From assembly GCA_022478985.1 (NCBI GenBank), contig JAKSZP010010627.1:62001-126000 (forward strand): a DNA stretch of 64,000 nt, given 5' to 3'. The notes beneath the pieces are model-generated. The model searched no databases, was not told where the DNA came from, and saw only the letters and a list, made by a program, of their open reading frames with translations. Both the position numbers and the translations under genes were made by a program. The stretch comes from Massospora cicadina. Its lineage: Eukaryota; Entomophthoromycota; Entomophthoromycetes; Entomophthorales; Entomophthoraceae. Of the stretch, positions 1 through 12,900 are shown piece after piece (the stretch's first letter is position 1; the number at the start of each line of letters is the position of its first letter).

Positions 1-2100
1 CCCTAAATACTTAAGAAACTTGACAACTTAAACTGCTCAGTGTGATAGTGGTAAATTTAATTTTTGCTTCAAACTTAAATAGGAACTGCATCCCAATTAA
101 TAAGTCATAGTGGTTGTTATCTAAAACCACTGCTGGTGTCATTAGGCAATGCGCCCAAATCATAAAGTTGGCATGAATAAACTCCTAGAGCGTGGTTGAC
201 GTCTGGTTTGGAAATTTAGTATTTTACATTATAATTGATATTAGCATGAACTTAATTTTCACATGATCTTAGGGAAATGATGTCTACTGGAGCCCCAGTG
301 GTCACTACTACTAAGTTGCGCACTTTTTGGTTAATCATTTCTATTTTTATCCCACTTTTGCCAAAAGGGTTTCAGTGGTCAAAAAATCAATAGAATTTCT
401 TCAACTGCCTCAAAACGATTGCACTCATTGTAGCTCTGACAGTATCCTTTGCCATCAGGTTTCAAACTCTTAAAGGTAGCTGCGACCAGCTGTTTTCTTT
501 CTTTAACTGATTAATTATCTGTGTAGGTTGGTTCGTCTGCGCTAGGTATGTTTTGCTCAATTTAATTCATTCAATACCGTGGACTCTTAGTATAGCAGGC
601 ACAGACACTGTGCTTGGTGCCCCTAACGCGTGGTTTTCTGCACTAACCAAATCCTCGTCCTCATGATTGTCTTCATCCTATTGTTGAGGTTCATGCAGCT
701 TACATCGTTGAGAGTATCTATTTAAAATGTGTCCTTTTTTCAGTGGCGAGTAATGGACAAGACTGGCAAGAGTGTCCAGGTTGATGGCAATTATTGAAAG
801 TTATTTTTTATTGAGGGAGCTCTATGAAAGTTTATAGCTCTTATATTTTGTGAATTCACCCTTATCATTAGTTTCTTATATAGCCTTCATAACTCATTGA
901 GGGTGGTTACTATGGCCTTTCATCAATTTTATATGTCCCTTGTAAGTTAAGAAAACTTCCTTAAGAGCATTTTGGAAATCGCATGATTTACTGCTAGAGA
1001 CATATGCATCTTTAAAGCAAGATACATATCCAATGTCCTCAGTAGAAACTGTTTTAACAGTAGGTAAGTTCATAGTTCCTGTATTTGTAATTGTTGAGTT
1101 TTAAGATAGTAGCAAGAGGCGTAGGTTGCTATCAACTCATTCATGCACATTTTTGTAAGGAGGAACTTTTGCTTCATGTTATGGGCGTCTTGTTCACTAA
1201 AAACTCTGAAAGTGGGAGACTCTAAACTTCAGTCCAAGATAATTATTGTTGTAGACTTGCTCAAAGGATCTCCTGAGCCTCGCGATTCAATCACACTTGT
1301 ACATGGTGAGCCTTTTAGCAATCACTAGTGCCATCCATGCTTTTCTCATAAATCTTAATGAGACCCGCAATTATACTTCCCAAGGTGTGTACATGGTTAA
1401 ATAAAGGTTTAAAGTTATGATCTTATTTGATAAGTTTAACACATATCCTGGTCAGTTGCATGGCAGTTTTTTGAGAAGCCAATACTGGTGTCTTCAAACG
1501 AGTTTCTGGTTAAGTTGAGGTAGAATCTAGTATAGTACGCAGTTGATCCTTCAGTCTCATCTATACTCCTGTATATAGCATACAACATACTGTTTTGTTG
1601 TCTTAAAATTACTTCTTAATCATTCGGAGCACAGATACTTTTTATGTGTTTCTTTTTTTATAATAATCAGAACTTCAGATTAAATTGTATTCCAGCTTTA
1701 TTATAAGTGAGGGTAACTTTATGATGTGTAGATAGGTAAGTATGCTCTTTTAGCTGTCTCCTCAACATGCTTGAGCTGCTTACATAAATAATACATCTCT
1801 ATGTTAAGGGTACAGAGTCACAAAGTGGATTGTATTCTTCTTCACTGGGAGTTCAGAGAAATCCTCTCCATGATATACTTTCAATATTTGCTTCATCATC
1901 GAACTGCTCATGAGAAATCTCATGATTTTCACTCTGTCCTGATGTTGCAGCTACTATAGTGAGCAACATAGTCATCTCGTCAGCCTAGGCTCGCTTAACT
2001 CATGAGGCTGACTTGCTGCTCATGTAATTTACTCCACCCAGAGTATACACCAGCTAACCGCCGCTTAGTTTACAATCAACCTCATAAAGAAAACTCATTC
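1..2100 (-). pseudogene. Ty3/gypsy gag-protease relic (Ty3-V)
   Basis: Read on the minus strand, about 302-273 gives a retropepsin-like segment TTGAPVDIIS, where the catalytic Asp of DTG is replaced by Thr. About 127-73 gives LDNNHYDLLIGMQFLF, the late protease motif that also occurs in Ty3-I copy 1 (DNSAYDMLIGTQF). Upstream on the minus strand (about 400-2050) are short acidic, gag-like stretches in shifting frames, such as EDNHEDEDLVSAEN near 650 and SGQSENHEISHEQFDDEAN near 1920. Reverse transcriptase would lie beyond the left edge. The fragment is heavily decayed and encodes nothing intact. Family assignment rests on the protease motifs only. Confidence 0.45.
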
Positions 2101-2560
2101 TAAAGTTATGTGTTTTAGCATTGATCTCTTAGATAAACTGTTAGCACCATGGTGACTCTCTTGTTGACCCTCACTGGCATATTTGTTGTATGTTGGCTCT
2201 AATTATACAATAAAATTCAATCCAACCTCTTCCTTGGCAGCTCAGCTACAAGGTTTTCGCAATATACAGTGTCTTGTTAAAACAGCTCAAATCTCAGACT
2301 GGCTACAGTAAACTGCACAACCTCTAGTCCCAAACTGGCTACTCGTGATTAGATCACTTAAACCACTATAAATGAAATAAAAGAACAAAACTGAGATTCT
2401 GTTGAAAGGATTTAGTAAAATAAAAAAGTGAAGCCTTTTAAACTTCTAGCGATAAATCAAGAAATAAAAAGAATGATAATTGTACATTTTTGGGAATTTG
2501 AGCAGCAAAGTTGAGGGTTCTCAATATCTCCTAGTGAGGCGGCAACTGATTACTACTTCA
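2101..2560. other. AT-rich stretch, no gene recognised
   Basis: No coding frame is recognisable. By position it could be the leader or 5' LTR of the minus-strand Ty3 relic to its left. No partner LTR is visible in the window, so this is only a guess. Confidence 0.3.
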
Positions 2561-2578
2561 TATACTCCATCCATTCTT
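2561..2578. repeat. Target-site duplication of LINE-A, left copy
   Basis: tatactccatccattctt here matches tatacttcatccattttt at 7839-7856 in 16 of 18 positions, and the pair exactly brackets LINE-A. A duplication of this length is typical of target-primed reverse transcription. Confidence 0.8.
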
Positions 2579-2681
2579 TATATTAATTGCGAGGAAGGCC
2601 GACCAGGGGACAGACACTTCTAAATGTTGGCCAGAAAGAAACAAAACTTAGTAACAGGGAAGGCACCCCAGAGAAGCGATG

Positions 2682-5600
2682 CTATCTCTTGTTGCCAGCG
2701 GGAACGCCACTATGGGGAGGGGAGGGAACGGTTAAAGGGGCCATAACCACAATTGAACACGTGTGAAGGAAGGGGTCAGAGTTGATGAACCAAACTGGGA
2801 ACCATGAGGAGACCAACTGACAGCGACATGGTGAGAAGTATCCAAATATCCACGCTTGAAAGTGGTCCACTAAGTGTGACCAGAACCGGCGGACAGCTTC
2901 TGGGAGGGTGGGGGTGGAGCCTGCGATGGCATCCAAGACAATCGTGTGGATAGTCCACATGGCGATCGCGACCACCAGAGCACGGAGGGAGGGTGGAAGG
3001 GGGAGGCCATTGATAAAGCAAACATATCTCTTGACAGACTGAAGGGATGTGTTTGATCCTGGCTAAGCAGACGTTGAACTTCGCGCCATATCACTTTAGA
3101 GGTAGGACACTTCTCCAGGCGGTGGAACAGCGTTCCATACTGGCCACACACGACGCAGAATGAGTGTAAAGCACTAGAGCGTTCAGCCATATGGTACAAC
3201 CAACTCAGGCAGCGCCACACATGTGAAGGTATTTGAGGCTGCAATAGAGGGTGGTGTGCGTATTTCCAAATAGTCTTCTTGGTCTCAATGGACTAAGGGA
3301 TGTCCATCATGTCCAGGTAGTCCACCATTGATAGGACATGGGGCCGTGTGGGGATCAAGCCATCTTGAATGGGTAACCCTTGTACCTCCTGTGTGAACTG
3401 AGGAGAGGGGCGGCCTCTCTGGGCTGTGTGTCCACTAATACGAATTCTCCACTCAGTGCTCTGCATGGAGAGGAGGATTCGTTTGTAGTGGGTTTTAGTC
3501 CCGTGAGGACCTGTGGCCGATGTATGTGAAGCGAGGTATTTCATCAGGGAGTGGGGGTTCGATGGATTGTTAAGGCCCAGGGCGCGGGAGAGTTTGGAGC
3601 GGGCCGCGCGGGACCAGTGTTGGGAGGGGAGCGTAGGGGTGGTGACAGCTGCAATCCAGGTGCCCAGGATTTTGGCAGCATGGGCTTTAAAGTTTAGCAG
3701 GCCCATGCCACCATGACGAGGAGGGCCAAACATGACCTCAAGCCGCACTGGCGGTGGGCGGCCTGACCATAGCCACCCTTGTAGGAGGGCATACATAGAT
3801 TTGAAAAAACCCAGGGAGAAGGCGATTGCGTGGACTCCAAACCAGACTTTGGAGAGGATCATAGAGTTGGCTAAAACAACTCTGCCAGTAAGGGAAGTAG
3901 GGTGGGCTCTGAGGGAGGCGATACGCTTCGTCACATTGTCTAGAATATGACTTTCCATTTCTGCTGAGGCATACCCGCCTGCCTCCACCCACACGCCCAG
4001 ATGGCGGACAGGCCCTATGGTAGGGCGTGCCACGAAGGGGAGCACTATTGGGGCGGTGTGGGGTGAGCAGGGAAGGCGAGAACGTGTGTGAACAGATGGG
4101 CTATGCTGGGCATTGGTAGCTGGGGTCCAGCAGGTTTGATACCGACCAAGGAGGATAATTTTGGTTTTGGAAGCATTCAGTGCAGCATTACTTACCCAGG
4201 AATACTCCTGGTTGAGAGCTTCAAGCGCGCGTTCATCTTGATTATTAGACACCCCGACCACATAGTCATCTGCAAACGCCATCATCTTGACTGGGGCTTG
4301 GCCTGGTACATGGACCCCAGTGAGGTGGGCATTCACGTTTTGAAGTAGTGGGTCAAGGCTGAAGTTGTATAAGAGTGGGCTAAGGGGGAACCTTGGCGTA
4401 GGCCCCTTTGAGGGTGGACTACTTCCATTAGGAAGCCAGGGCCATGCACTGCTATTGTTGCAGATTCCGTGAGCAGCATTACCCAGTTGATAAAGTGAGA
4501 GGGCAAGCGGAATTGATGGAGGCAGGCCCTGAGGTATTCCCAGTTTACTCTATCATAGGCCTTCTGTTTGTCCAAAAATACAATTGCCCCAGAGGCTGTG
4601 GACTGGCATGCGTTAGCCACAGAGTGCACGATGTCCCAAATTGACAATCTGGGTATGAAACCAAATTGTTCTGTAGAGATGGTGGCAGATGCTACAATCC
4701 CTAAACAGTTAGCCATGATTTTAGTTAAATTTTTTGTATCCGTGTTAGTTAAAGAAATGGGGCGCCAGTTGGCTAGGTCTAGCTTATCCCCTTTCTTGAA
4801 GAGTGTGATGGTGAAGGCCTCTTGCCCTCCTGATAGAAGGCGCATATCCAGAAAGCTATGGTAAAGGGAGGCAAGCAGCAGTGGGGATATATATTTGAAG
4901 TACTTTCTATAGAACTCATACGGAATGCTATCAGGGCCTGGGCATTTCCAAATTGGTGCACCGCAGATGGCTGACCAGAGTTCATTCAGAGTAATCAAAT
5001 TCATTAATTCTGGGTATTGGGATTTGGTGCAGATGTGAGTGCTAGTTGAGAAATTTCGCCACTTCAGTTGGCTGAATTGGATTGGATTATTACAACTCAA
5101 AGTAATACTTTTGTATTTTGATTGCCACTTCAGCTGACGCATCCGTGACAGAATCATCCGATCTCTGCACCTGTGTGCAGGCCATGCTCTGGCGCAGTGC
5201 GAAGAATTTTAATAAAAAAATATGCGGTGCAAGTGTCACCCTCTGTAATGTTTGTTTGGCCCTGTACTGAACACAAACCCAGTGTGAGTGTTGCCTTTTG
5301 AGCGCGTTGAGGTGGGCAGCTGCTTCTTCCCACTTCCAGCCCCAAGTGGGACTGTAGCCTGTGGCTGGGATGTTGGATTCCAGGTGTGCCAACTCTGCCA
5401 GAGCGCGCGAGATGATGGCCAATGTAGCTCATGAGCTTTGGGAGGAGAGGTGGCAAATTTGGCGGATGGTATCCTCTTTGAAGGCTGACCATGTGGAAAT
5501 TGGGTCCGCGCAAAGTAATGTAATAAACTCTTTTGCCAAAGTTGCTGATTCCACCCAAGTGGAAAATCCTGGCAACGCAAGTTCGGGTGGGTGGAGTTTG

Positions 5601-6330
5601 CACCAATGTGGGGCCTTAGCCACTGTGACAGGTAAGTGGTAGTTTTTGAGACCAGCCAGTGGTTGGAGAATTCGATTTTTGTTAATTGGAAGTGGTAAAT
5701 GTGAGATTGAAATTTCACTGGCGTGAGGATAAGGTTGATGTGGGTCATGGACCTTAATTGGCCGTTGTGGACATGGGGGCGCATCATGTTTTTGAGCAGC
5801 GGGGCTTGCTGCAGCAGCGCGTCTAATAATCCAAGGGTGGCCTTTAGAATGCGAAGTTCTATGTGACCCTGGGGGGTGGGATGAGGAAGGCCAACGGTCC
5901 ATGGGTGAGTTTAGCCAACAGTTTATGTCACCAACTATGAAAGGATAGGGGGTAATGGAAGGGATTTAACCAACAAGAAAAATTCCTGACGCTCTCATGC
6001 ACAGGTCAGGGCATAAATGTTGATGATAGCATGTGCCATGTCAGCCCACAAGAATGTAACAACGAGGACTCAGCCATTGAAGAAGAATCTGACAATAAAA
6101 ATTTGAAAAAATTTTTATTCTGAACTAGCACCCCACAGTGCTCAGACCAGAAGGATAGGGAAGGGAGGAGCATGATTTTCCAAGCATCCTCTGAACCTCA
6201 TGGACAGTGGGCTCCTGGATGGCCAGGATGTCCATGGGTAATTTTTTTGTAAACTCAGTTTCCTAGCCCAGAATGGCAAGGCCTTGAGTCTGGCGATATT
6301 CAATGTCCCTAAAGTGAAGGTTTCCCCCAT
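2682..6330 (-). pseudogene. LINE-A ORF2 (AP endonuclease-reverse transcriptase), decayed
   Basis: ORF2 nicks the target and copies the RNA. From the ATG at 6330, MGETFTLGTLNIARLKA begins the endonuclease, and DINCWLN- and SNHWLVS-like motifs follow near 5930 and 5660. Reverse transcriptase motifs run from about 5000 to 4250: CPGPDSIPYEFY, FKKGDKLDLANWRPISLTN, TEQFGFIPRLS, IVFLDKQKAYDRVNWEYL, RGLRQGSPL and the catalytic FADD at 4276-4265. A long C-terminal domain follows (HLGVWVEAGGYAS, SLTGRVVLANSMILSKVWFG), with a terminal Cys-His motif CVVCGQYGTLFHRLEKCP near 3160-3105. The longest intact pieces are 347 and 274 codons, separated by frameshifts. The enzyme is inactive as written, although the FADD pair survives. 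Confidence 0.9.
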
Positions 6331-6336
6331 TACACC

Positions 6337-7744
6337 TTAGGTGCGAGGGGGTGGGCACTCAGGCCCACCAGCCTCCTCTGGATCCCCATGGGCCTTCACG
6401 GCAGTGTGGGTGTTTGTGGTAACACTATTGTTAGTTTTGTTAATTTTAGCAGACAAGTTTGCATTGGCTTTTGCCTTCGTTTTTTGTTTCCCTGATGTTG
6501 AACAAATTATTTGCGGTGCGGATGAGTTTGGTGCACCAATGATCAGGTCAAAAAAGTTTTCAGGTAGGCTGGAGACCAAGTTGGTTTCAATCAGGGCTTA
6601 GTTGCAAAGGTCAGGTGAGATTGAGTCACCCATTGGATCCTCAGATTGGGTGGCCCAATTGGCATGGGCTTCCCAATCTGATTGGTTGAGGGATTCCTGA
6701 GTTGCTTCCACCATGAAAGTTTTGGTGTCCTCCTGGCATTGGTAGTGTGGGATAGTGGAGCGACTTTGGCTGCTTCCTTGGCCGCGGCCTTGTGGGCCTG
6801 TTTGGCCTTCTTTCGCTCTTGAGGGGAGATAGGCTTTACTAGTAAGTAGCAGCCTTGTTCTCCCCATGGGAAAGCCTCTTTGGTGCTTGCGGTTAGTTCA
6901 TAGTGCGCCTCTCCGCTGGCCATGGCCGCCAAGGGGTGCTCTTGGAATCTGATGCTCTCCTTGGTGGGGCATGCATGTGCCTTATGGCCGAACGCGTCAC
7001 AGTGGGTGCAGATGGGGGGCGCGCTGTCTACAGTTACCCGGAAAGGGTGGGTGGTATGCCCTTCAATATTAATATAAGTGGAGTTCAGGATCTGGGTAGA
7101 TCCTTCACTATCTCCTCAGTTGGAGTCAGAACTGCAATGGCTTTGCTGGTGCACAGGTGTGGCATCAGCGTAAAGTGTTGCATCTCAAAGGATTATATTT
7201 TGCCATATATGGTGAGACCATTTTTCAGGTGCTGCTCCAGAATGGCACGCTTGACTGTAGTGGGCAAAAAGTCAAATGTGATGTAAATTTGGTTGTATTT
7301 TGTCCATCTGGTGCGTTTGGTTTCAATAACCTGTTACCCTTCAGGGAGGTTGATCACTATGCACACCGCAGCAGCTTCATCTGCTGCCTCCTTGTTTTTA
7401 AAACTAAGGTCCAGCTAACCGCATGACATGGAGTGAGGTGTGACGTACACCGCAGTCAGGAAAAAAGTGTTCACATCCCCACAAAATTTTTCCCATAAAG
7501 CTGTTTGTTGGATATCCAGAAACACCTGGACTCCATATTTTACCAACGAGAGTGGTTGAGAGTGCGGCGTGTTGATGTACTGGTTACATCACGCCTGCCA
7601 AGTGAGGATTTCTGGGGAAATAGTGACCGCTGGTTTTTTATTTTTTTCTATTCCACCAGTTTATCTGGGGCGTTTTTGAACGTTGGAGGTCGCAGGCCTA
7701 TTACCTGTGCCTCTTACCTTACTTGTCCAACTGCTCCCTGACAT
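6337..7744 (-). pseudogene. LINE-A ORF1 (CCHC RNA-binding protein), decayed
   Basis: ORF1 proteins of L1-type LINEs coat the transcript and assist target priming. The start ATG at 7744-7742 opens with MSGSSWASK, which resembles the LINE-B ORF1 start (TSWAK). A frame near 7160-7230 gives the HLCTSKAIAV-type core segment, though disrupted. The knuckle near 7030-6965 is the CTHCDAFGHKAHACP type (CX2CX4HX4C). The C-terminus is basic and Lys/Ala-rich (KQKTKAKANANLSAK). The frame ends with TAA at 6339-6337, six bases before the ORF2 ATG. There are at least three frameshifts and several stops. Family assignment is firm because LINE-B and LINE-C carry the same layout. Confidence 0.8.
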
Positions 7745-7838
7745 GGGCGTAGACTAATCTCCTTTGTGAGATTATCAAACTAGATTCAGACTTGAATTGA
7801 ATAAGTTTCAAAGTGATTGCAATGAGAGAGAAAAGATT

Positions 7839-7856
7839 TATACTTCATCCATTTTT
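7839..7856. repeat. Target-site duplication of LINE-A, right copy
   Basis: tatacttcatccattttt; see the left copy at 2561-2578. It abuts the LINE 5' end with a few extra bases (gatt) at the junction. Confidence 0.8.
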
Positions 7857-8899
7857 GTTAATTCTGGTACCCATAAGCTCAAGCTTGTTGTTCTCCTTGT
7901 TGAAAATTTTGGTCTGACCACAATATCCATCTCGCATGCAGATTAAGCATTTCAAATGTTGTCAAAGAAACTTATTGTTTGCCAATGGTTGCCAGCTAAT
8001 TTATTAGTCATAACTAGCCAAAGGTTATAATCTGATGTTTTGGTTCAACTAATGTTTTGTTGGGGACCATCTCTGACAATGTTAAATGAGTATTTTAATG
8101 AGATCTTGATAGCTGATAGTCAGATTGCTATGGTGGTTCGTTCAGGATGAGGCATTGAATAATTAGAGTCATTTTTATGAAACCACATAAGTTATTTAAC
8201 GCTTATATTAGCAGTATTTAGTAGTCATAACCAGGAAACATGGCCCCTATAACATCTGTGTATGGTTCTGACACAAAGGGATGACTGCCAATCTGTAAAG
8301 GTAACACTACTGAGGTTTAACTAAGGCTAAGGAATCCGCCATTATCCAGAAAGTTAATTATAAAGCTCAAAAGTTTTGTAACAATATGTTGATTTCATTG
8401 AAACTTCTAAAAAGTTGTGCGCCTTTTAGTTAAAAACCTCTTACATTTTTATAATAAAAAGCAGAATCAACTGATATATACTTATTATATCTACTTCTAA
8501 ATTGAAGGTTGAAGCAAATAAAGTTCCCTAGTTGCTTTTATCCAGTTATAATTTGCCAAGATGGATATAAAACCACTTATAGTAAAGATTCACCTTACTA
8601 GTTGTCACCATACAACTAGTATCGTTATTATGTTACATCTAACCTTACAGTAAACTACCTCTTAAATTTAAACCCCTGAACCTGGATGTCTAGGGGCCCT
8701 ATCTTATATCCCAGATATGGGTTGTGGGCGTTAGTATCTTCTCCAGTTATTGATTTATTACCAGATTCCCTGTATTTTTACTAAAATTAGGTTTGTGCAA
8801 TGTCACTCCTTTGATGCGCCTCAAATCATGTTTTCAAGTGACTTTTTTAAGTTAGTTGTCTGCCAGATTTAGAAATATACACATGAGAGCTTTGACTGT
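7857..8899. other. AT-rich stretch, no gene recognised
   Basis: This is the right flank of the LINE-A insertion. No frame, LTR pair or RNA gene could be supported on either strand. Confidence 0.3.
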
Positions 8900-9529
8900 T
8901 CACGTCAGAATTATTTTTTAACCATTACTTTGCCATTGGCGAGTTGCAAACTATTTCAGCCCTCAAAGATATGAAAGGGGACAATTTACATAACTTCCTT
9001 TGATGACGTTGTCATCTTCGTATACTGAATAATTTTGAAACGTTAGGTGGAAGAAATTTTGCCTTGCATCACTCTACTTTATGGTGTAAAATTCTATGCT
9101 TTGAATAAATCTATAGAACGTACTTGTCCAATTCCAATTAAAGTTGGTAATTTTCCAACACTTCTGTCAGTTTGGGGGTTATACTCTGTTTATTCCGCCA
9201 GTAAAGGAATTATCCACTGAAGCCCTTATTATTCATCTGCAACACCACTATTAATAACCAACTTTACAATTCCTATGATTGATTGAGCCCCTAATCCATG
9301 TCAAAACAGTGGCTGGTGCCCTTGGTATAGCTTTAACCTAAAAAAGCTGCTATCCTCAGAATACAGGAGTTACAAAAATTTATTAATTCTTAAGCCAATT
9401 TTTTTTGATGCTCCCAAGACCCCAGATCTACCATCACAAATAAAAGTTTATATTTTGATTTCAAGTTAACTCAAGAACTTAGTAAGATCCTTTCACAAAG
9501 TTTATCCCAAATCCTTAAAGAAAGTTTCC
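8900..9529 (+). pseudogene. Ty3-type reverse transcriptase fragment, very decayed
   Basis: Around 8915-9045 the plus strand gives LTITLPLASCKLFQ, recalling the F-x-V-MPFGLxNAPATFQ motif, followed by ITSFDDVVIF, a degraded Y-x-DD box. About 100 bases on, CPIPIKVGNFQHF recalls the post-RT segment of Ty3 polymerases. The frame is broken throughout. Orientation matches the neighbouring Ty3-II, but it cannot be the missing 5' part of that element, because Ty3-II has its own RT box. Confidence 0.4.
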
Positions 9530-9775
9530 TGTCAGACATTTGCCCTGTCAGCTGCAGAGGAAAAATGTCTTGGGTCAAAGTCAGCCAAAACAGAAAACTT
9601 TAAGTCATTTATGATTTTGCAATGATCCTAAGTACAATTCTGATAATAATAACAATATTGTCAACCAAAAGACCTTGGTCAATTCTTGGTGGAATCCCAC
9701 AAATTAAAATAATATGATTTTGATATTACAAAGACAACAACCATTAAATCAAGCAGTCAGATTTTTCCAACCTTA
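9530..9775 (+). repeat. Truncated 5' LTR of Ty3-I copy 1
   Basis: These 246 bases align almost without gaps to the first part of the 3' LTR (20998-21241), ending with the shared atttttccaacc. The remaining roughly 500 bases of a 748-base LTR are absent, and LINE-B sequence follows directly. Confidence 0.85.
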
Positions 9776-9974
9776 TATTTATTTTTATTAATATGAGGAT
9801 GGCCGACCAGGGGACAGACACATCCGATATGTAGGAGCAGGGAAAGCGGAAAACAGAAATGGGAAGAGAGCGCAGAACAAAGGAACTCAAAAGATACGAC
9901 TTGGCACACTTTGGTGTGGCTGGGGGCCACGGGTGGTGGGTGGCTAGACCTTGAGTGGCATGGCAACTCATGGG

Positions 9975-12900
9975 CTAGTAGGGTGTACCGCCTATGAAGA
10001 CTGTGAGGTTTTCAATGTCATAACGAAGGAACCAGATTGGAATCCAGGTGCCCATCCGTTTCTTCCATTTGTGTTGGAGTGAGCCGAACAGCCAGGCTTG
10101 AAAATGGTCAGCCAAATGGTTGTGGAACCTGATGATGGCTTGGTTGAGATTGTGGAAGATCCCGTTGAAGGCGTCAAGGGTAATTGTGTGAATGGACCAT
10201 ATTGCAATGCACACAATTAGAGCCCTCAGTGTCTGGGGGATAGGTGAGGCCATGTTGAGTGCCATGATATCGCGGGATAGTCGGAATTTGGTTGTAGGTG
10301 ATTGTTGAAACAGGTGCATCACGTTGGCCCAGATATGCGCAGATGGCGGGCACTCTTCCAGGCGGTGTGCTAGTGTGTTGGGTCCGCCACAGATGGCGCA
10401 TGTCTCGAACATTGAGAAAGTATGGTCAGCTGTTCTATATGTATGGCGCATGTATCGCCACATTGTGGAGCACACTTGTGGGGATAGGAGGGGGCAGGTG
10501 ACGAGGTTCCACACCTGTTTTTGGGTGTTCAAGTCATATGGGACGTCTTGGTGGTCTAGGTAGTCAATCCTGGACAGAGGGAAGGGTGGTAATGGGGCAG
10601 GTACGTTAGACACCATTTGTCCTCTGTGGAGTTGCACATATCCAGTTTGAGGGTGATTGTCTTCGGATTGCTGTGCATAGGAGAAGCTCCAATCCCCTTG
10701 TCTTAGGTTGTATAGGATGCGTTTGAAATACCGATTGGTGTTGTGTGGTCCAGTGGCGTTTGGGTGTGTTACAAGGTACTTCATCAGGGTCGCCGGGTTG
10801 GAGGGGGACCTCAGATGTAGTGCCCTTGCAAAATTGGTTTGGGCTGCCTTGGCCCAGTGGGGGGATGGTGGGTTGGGTGACGTCGTGGAGGCTATCCATG
10901 AGCCTAGGATTTGCGTAGCTCTTTCCATGAAGTTGAGCAGCCCCATCCCGCCTCTCTTCCGTGGGCCATACATGGTCTCCAGCCTGACAGGTGCACGGTA
11001 TCCAGACCATAGCCAGTTCTGCAGGAGCTTGTAGACTGCGTTGGTAAAATTGGCGGAGAAGGGGATCGCGTGGGCAGCAAACCATAACTTTGATAGGATC
11101 AGGGAGTTGGCTAACACAACTCTTCCGGTTAGGCTGGCTTTACTCCTCCGCATACATGTCATTCTTTTTGTGATGTTGTCCAAAATGTTGGTTTCTATGG
11201 TGTCAAGTGCATATCCACCGGTTTTGAGCCATATGCCCAGATGACGGACTGGGTTGGTGGCAGGGTGGTGTGCAAAGGGTAAACACAGTGGTTTTACTGG
11301 CTTGGATCGTTGTTGTGTGGTTGGATGTGTGGTTGGTTGGTTTGTGTGGTGGTGGGAGGGTGGGGCCCAGTTTGAACTGAATTTGCCCATAACAATTACC
11401 TCTGTTTTCTGTTTGTTCAGCATGGCGTTACTCACTGACTCATACTGATGAATAATGCGCTCAATCGCCCTGGCATCCCTATTGCCTGAGACTCCAACAA
11501 CGCAGTCGTCAGCAAAGGCGAGCATTTTGGTTGGTGGTTGTCCCTCCAACCTGATTCCGGTGAGCTTTGAGTTTGCAATGCGGAGGAGGGGGTCAAGGGT
11601 AAAATTGTATAGTAGGGGGCTAAGCGGGTCACCTTGTTTAAGGCCCCTTTGGGGGTGATGGTGTCAGTTAGGAAACCTGGGCCTCTGATTGCAAACCTGG
11701 CTGAGCGCGTTAGGAGGAGCGCCCAGTTTATAAAGCGGGGTGGTAGGTTGAAAGCCTTCAGACATTGTTCTAGGTATCCCCAGTGTACTCAGTCGTATGC
11801 TTTCTTTTGGTCCAGGAAAGCAAGGGCACCTGTGGGATTAGCTTGGCAGATGTTGGCAATTGTGTGGATATTATCCCAAATTGAGCGATTTGGGATGAAT
11901 CCAAATTGATGGGGGAGAGGGTTGTCTGAGCAATGCAACCCAGACGTTTGGCTAAAATTTTAGTTAGTATTTTAGTGTCAGTATTGGTGAGAGCAATTGG
12001 GCGCCAGTTGTTTAGATCTGCCTGGTCTCCTTTTTTGAATAGTGTGACCACGTATGCGTCTTGGCCACCAGGTAGAAGGGATGTGTCTTCCAGGCACTTA
12101 TTCATAGTTGCCAGTAGTATTGGTGCGATATGTTTAAAATATTTTTTGAAAATTCATATGGAAGGCCATCAGGCCCAGGGCACTTGTTGCATGGGGTTGA
12201 TCTTATTATCTCCCATAGTTCATCTTTAGTTATGGGTGCTGCAAGGTCTGGTTGGCCAGCTATAGTATCAATATTAGCGGATGATAGAAATTTTTCAATT
12301 TTGTTAGGTGATGCAAAATCTGCTGTGTACAGGTCAGTGTAAAATTGGTGTAATTCAGCTGATATTTCTGATGGTGTAGATGCCATTGTGTCATCTGCTT
12401 GGCGGACCTGTGTGCAGGTCGCCAATGTTGAAATTGGTTTAAAATGGCGGAAAAATTGGGCTGTGTGAGTTTCTCCAGATAAAATGTATTTTGATTTATA
12501 GCATACTTTGGTGTAATGCTGGTGTTTCCTAAAGAGGGAGTTTACCTGTGTCAATAGCTGGAACCACAGGCGGCCCCATTGGGGGGTGTATCCCTTGTGA
12601 GGTGTGTTGTTTTCTAAGTGTTGAAGCTGTCTGATAGCCTTGTTGATTGTCGCGGACATTGCGGCTGTTTTTCTGGAGTTTAGGTGGCAGGCTTTCTTGG
12701 TTGCACGAGCCTTGAATATTTCCCACTCAGTGATAGGATTCCCATCAGGTGTTTGTCTTTCTTGCTGTGTTGTTAGCACCATCTTGATCCAAAGTTTAAG
12801 CTCCAGAAGGTGGATGGTGCTTGGGTGAACTCTGTGCCAGGTTGGTGGTTTTTCATATTTTTCTGAGGATGATATCGCTATTGAGACCATTTGATGGTCA

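Larger units (their letters stand above)
2579..7838 (-). mobile_element. LINE-A: full-length L1-type non-LTR retrotransposon
   Basis: The copy is about 5.26 kb and is bracketed by an 18-bp duplication (16/18 identical). Order on the minus strand: short 5' leader of about 90 bases, ORF1 with a CCHC knuckle, ORF2 with AP endonuclease, reverse transcriptase and a C-terminal Cys-His motif, then the 3' end. The 3' tail at 2617-2589 reads GTGTCTGTCCCCTGGTCGGC followed by CTTCCTCGC, and is shared with the other LINEs here. The 5' end (ctctctcattgcaatcact on the minus strand) also matches LINE-C, so both are full length. Both ORFs carry several frameshifts and stops, so the copy is dead. It belongs to the same family as LINE-C and LINE-D. 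Confidence 0.93.

Noticed and set aside
1..60. Telomere-like ccctaa at the window start
   Set aside because: A single occurrence with no repeat array.
3513..4864. Plus-strand open frames across LINE-A (and likewise over LINE-B and LINE-C)
   Set aside because: They are antisense shadows of ORF2; the minus strand carries recognisable RT motifs over the same bases.
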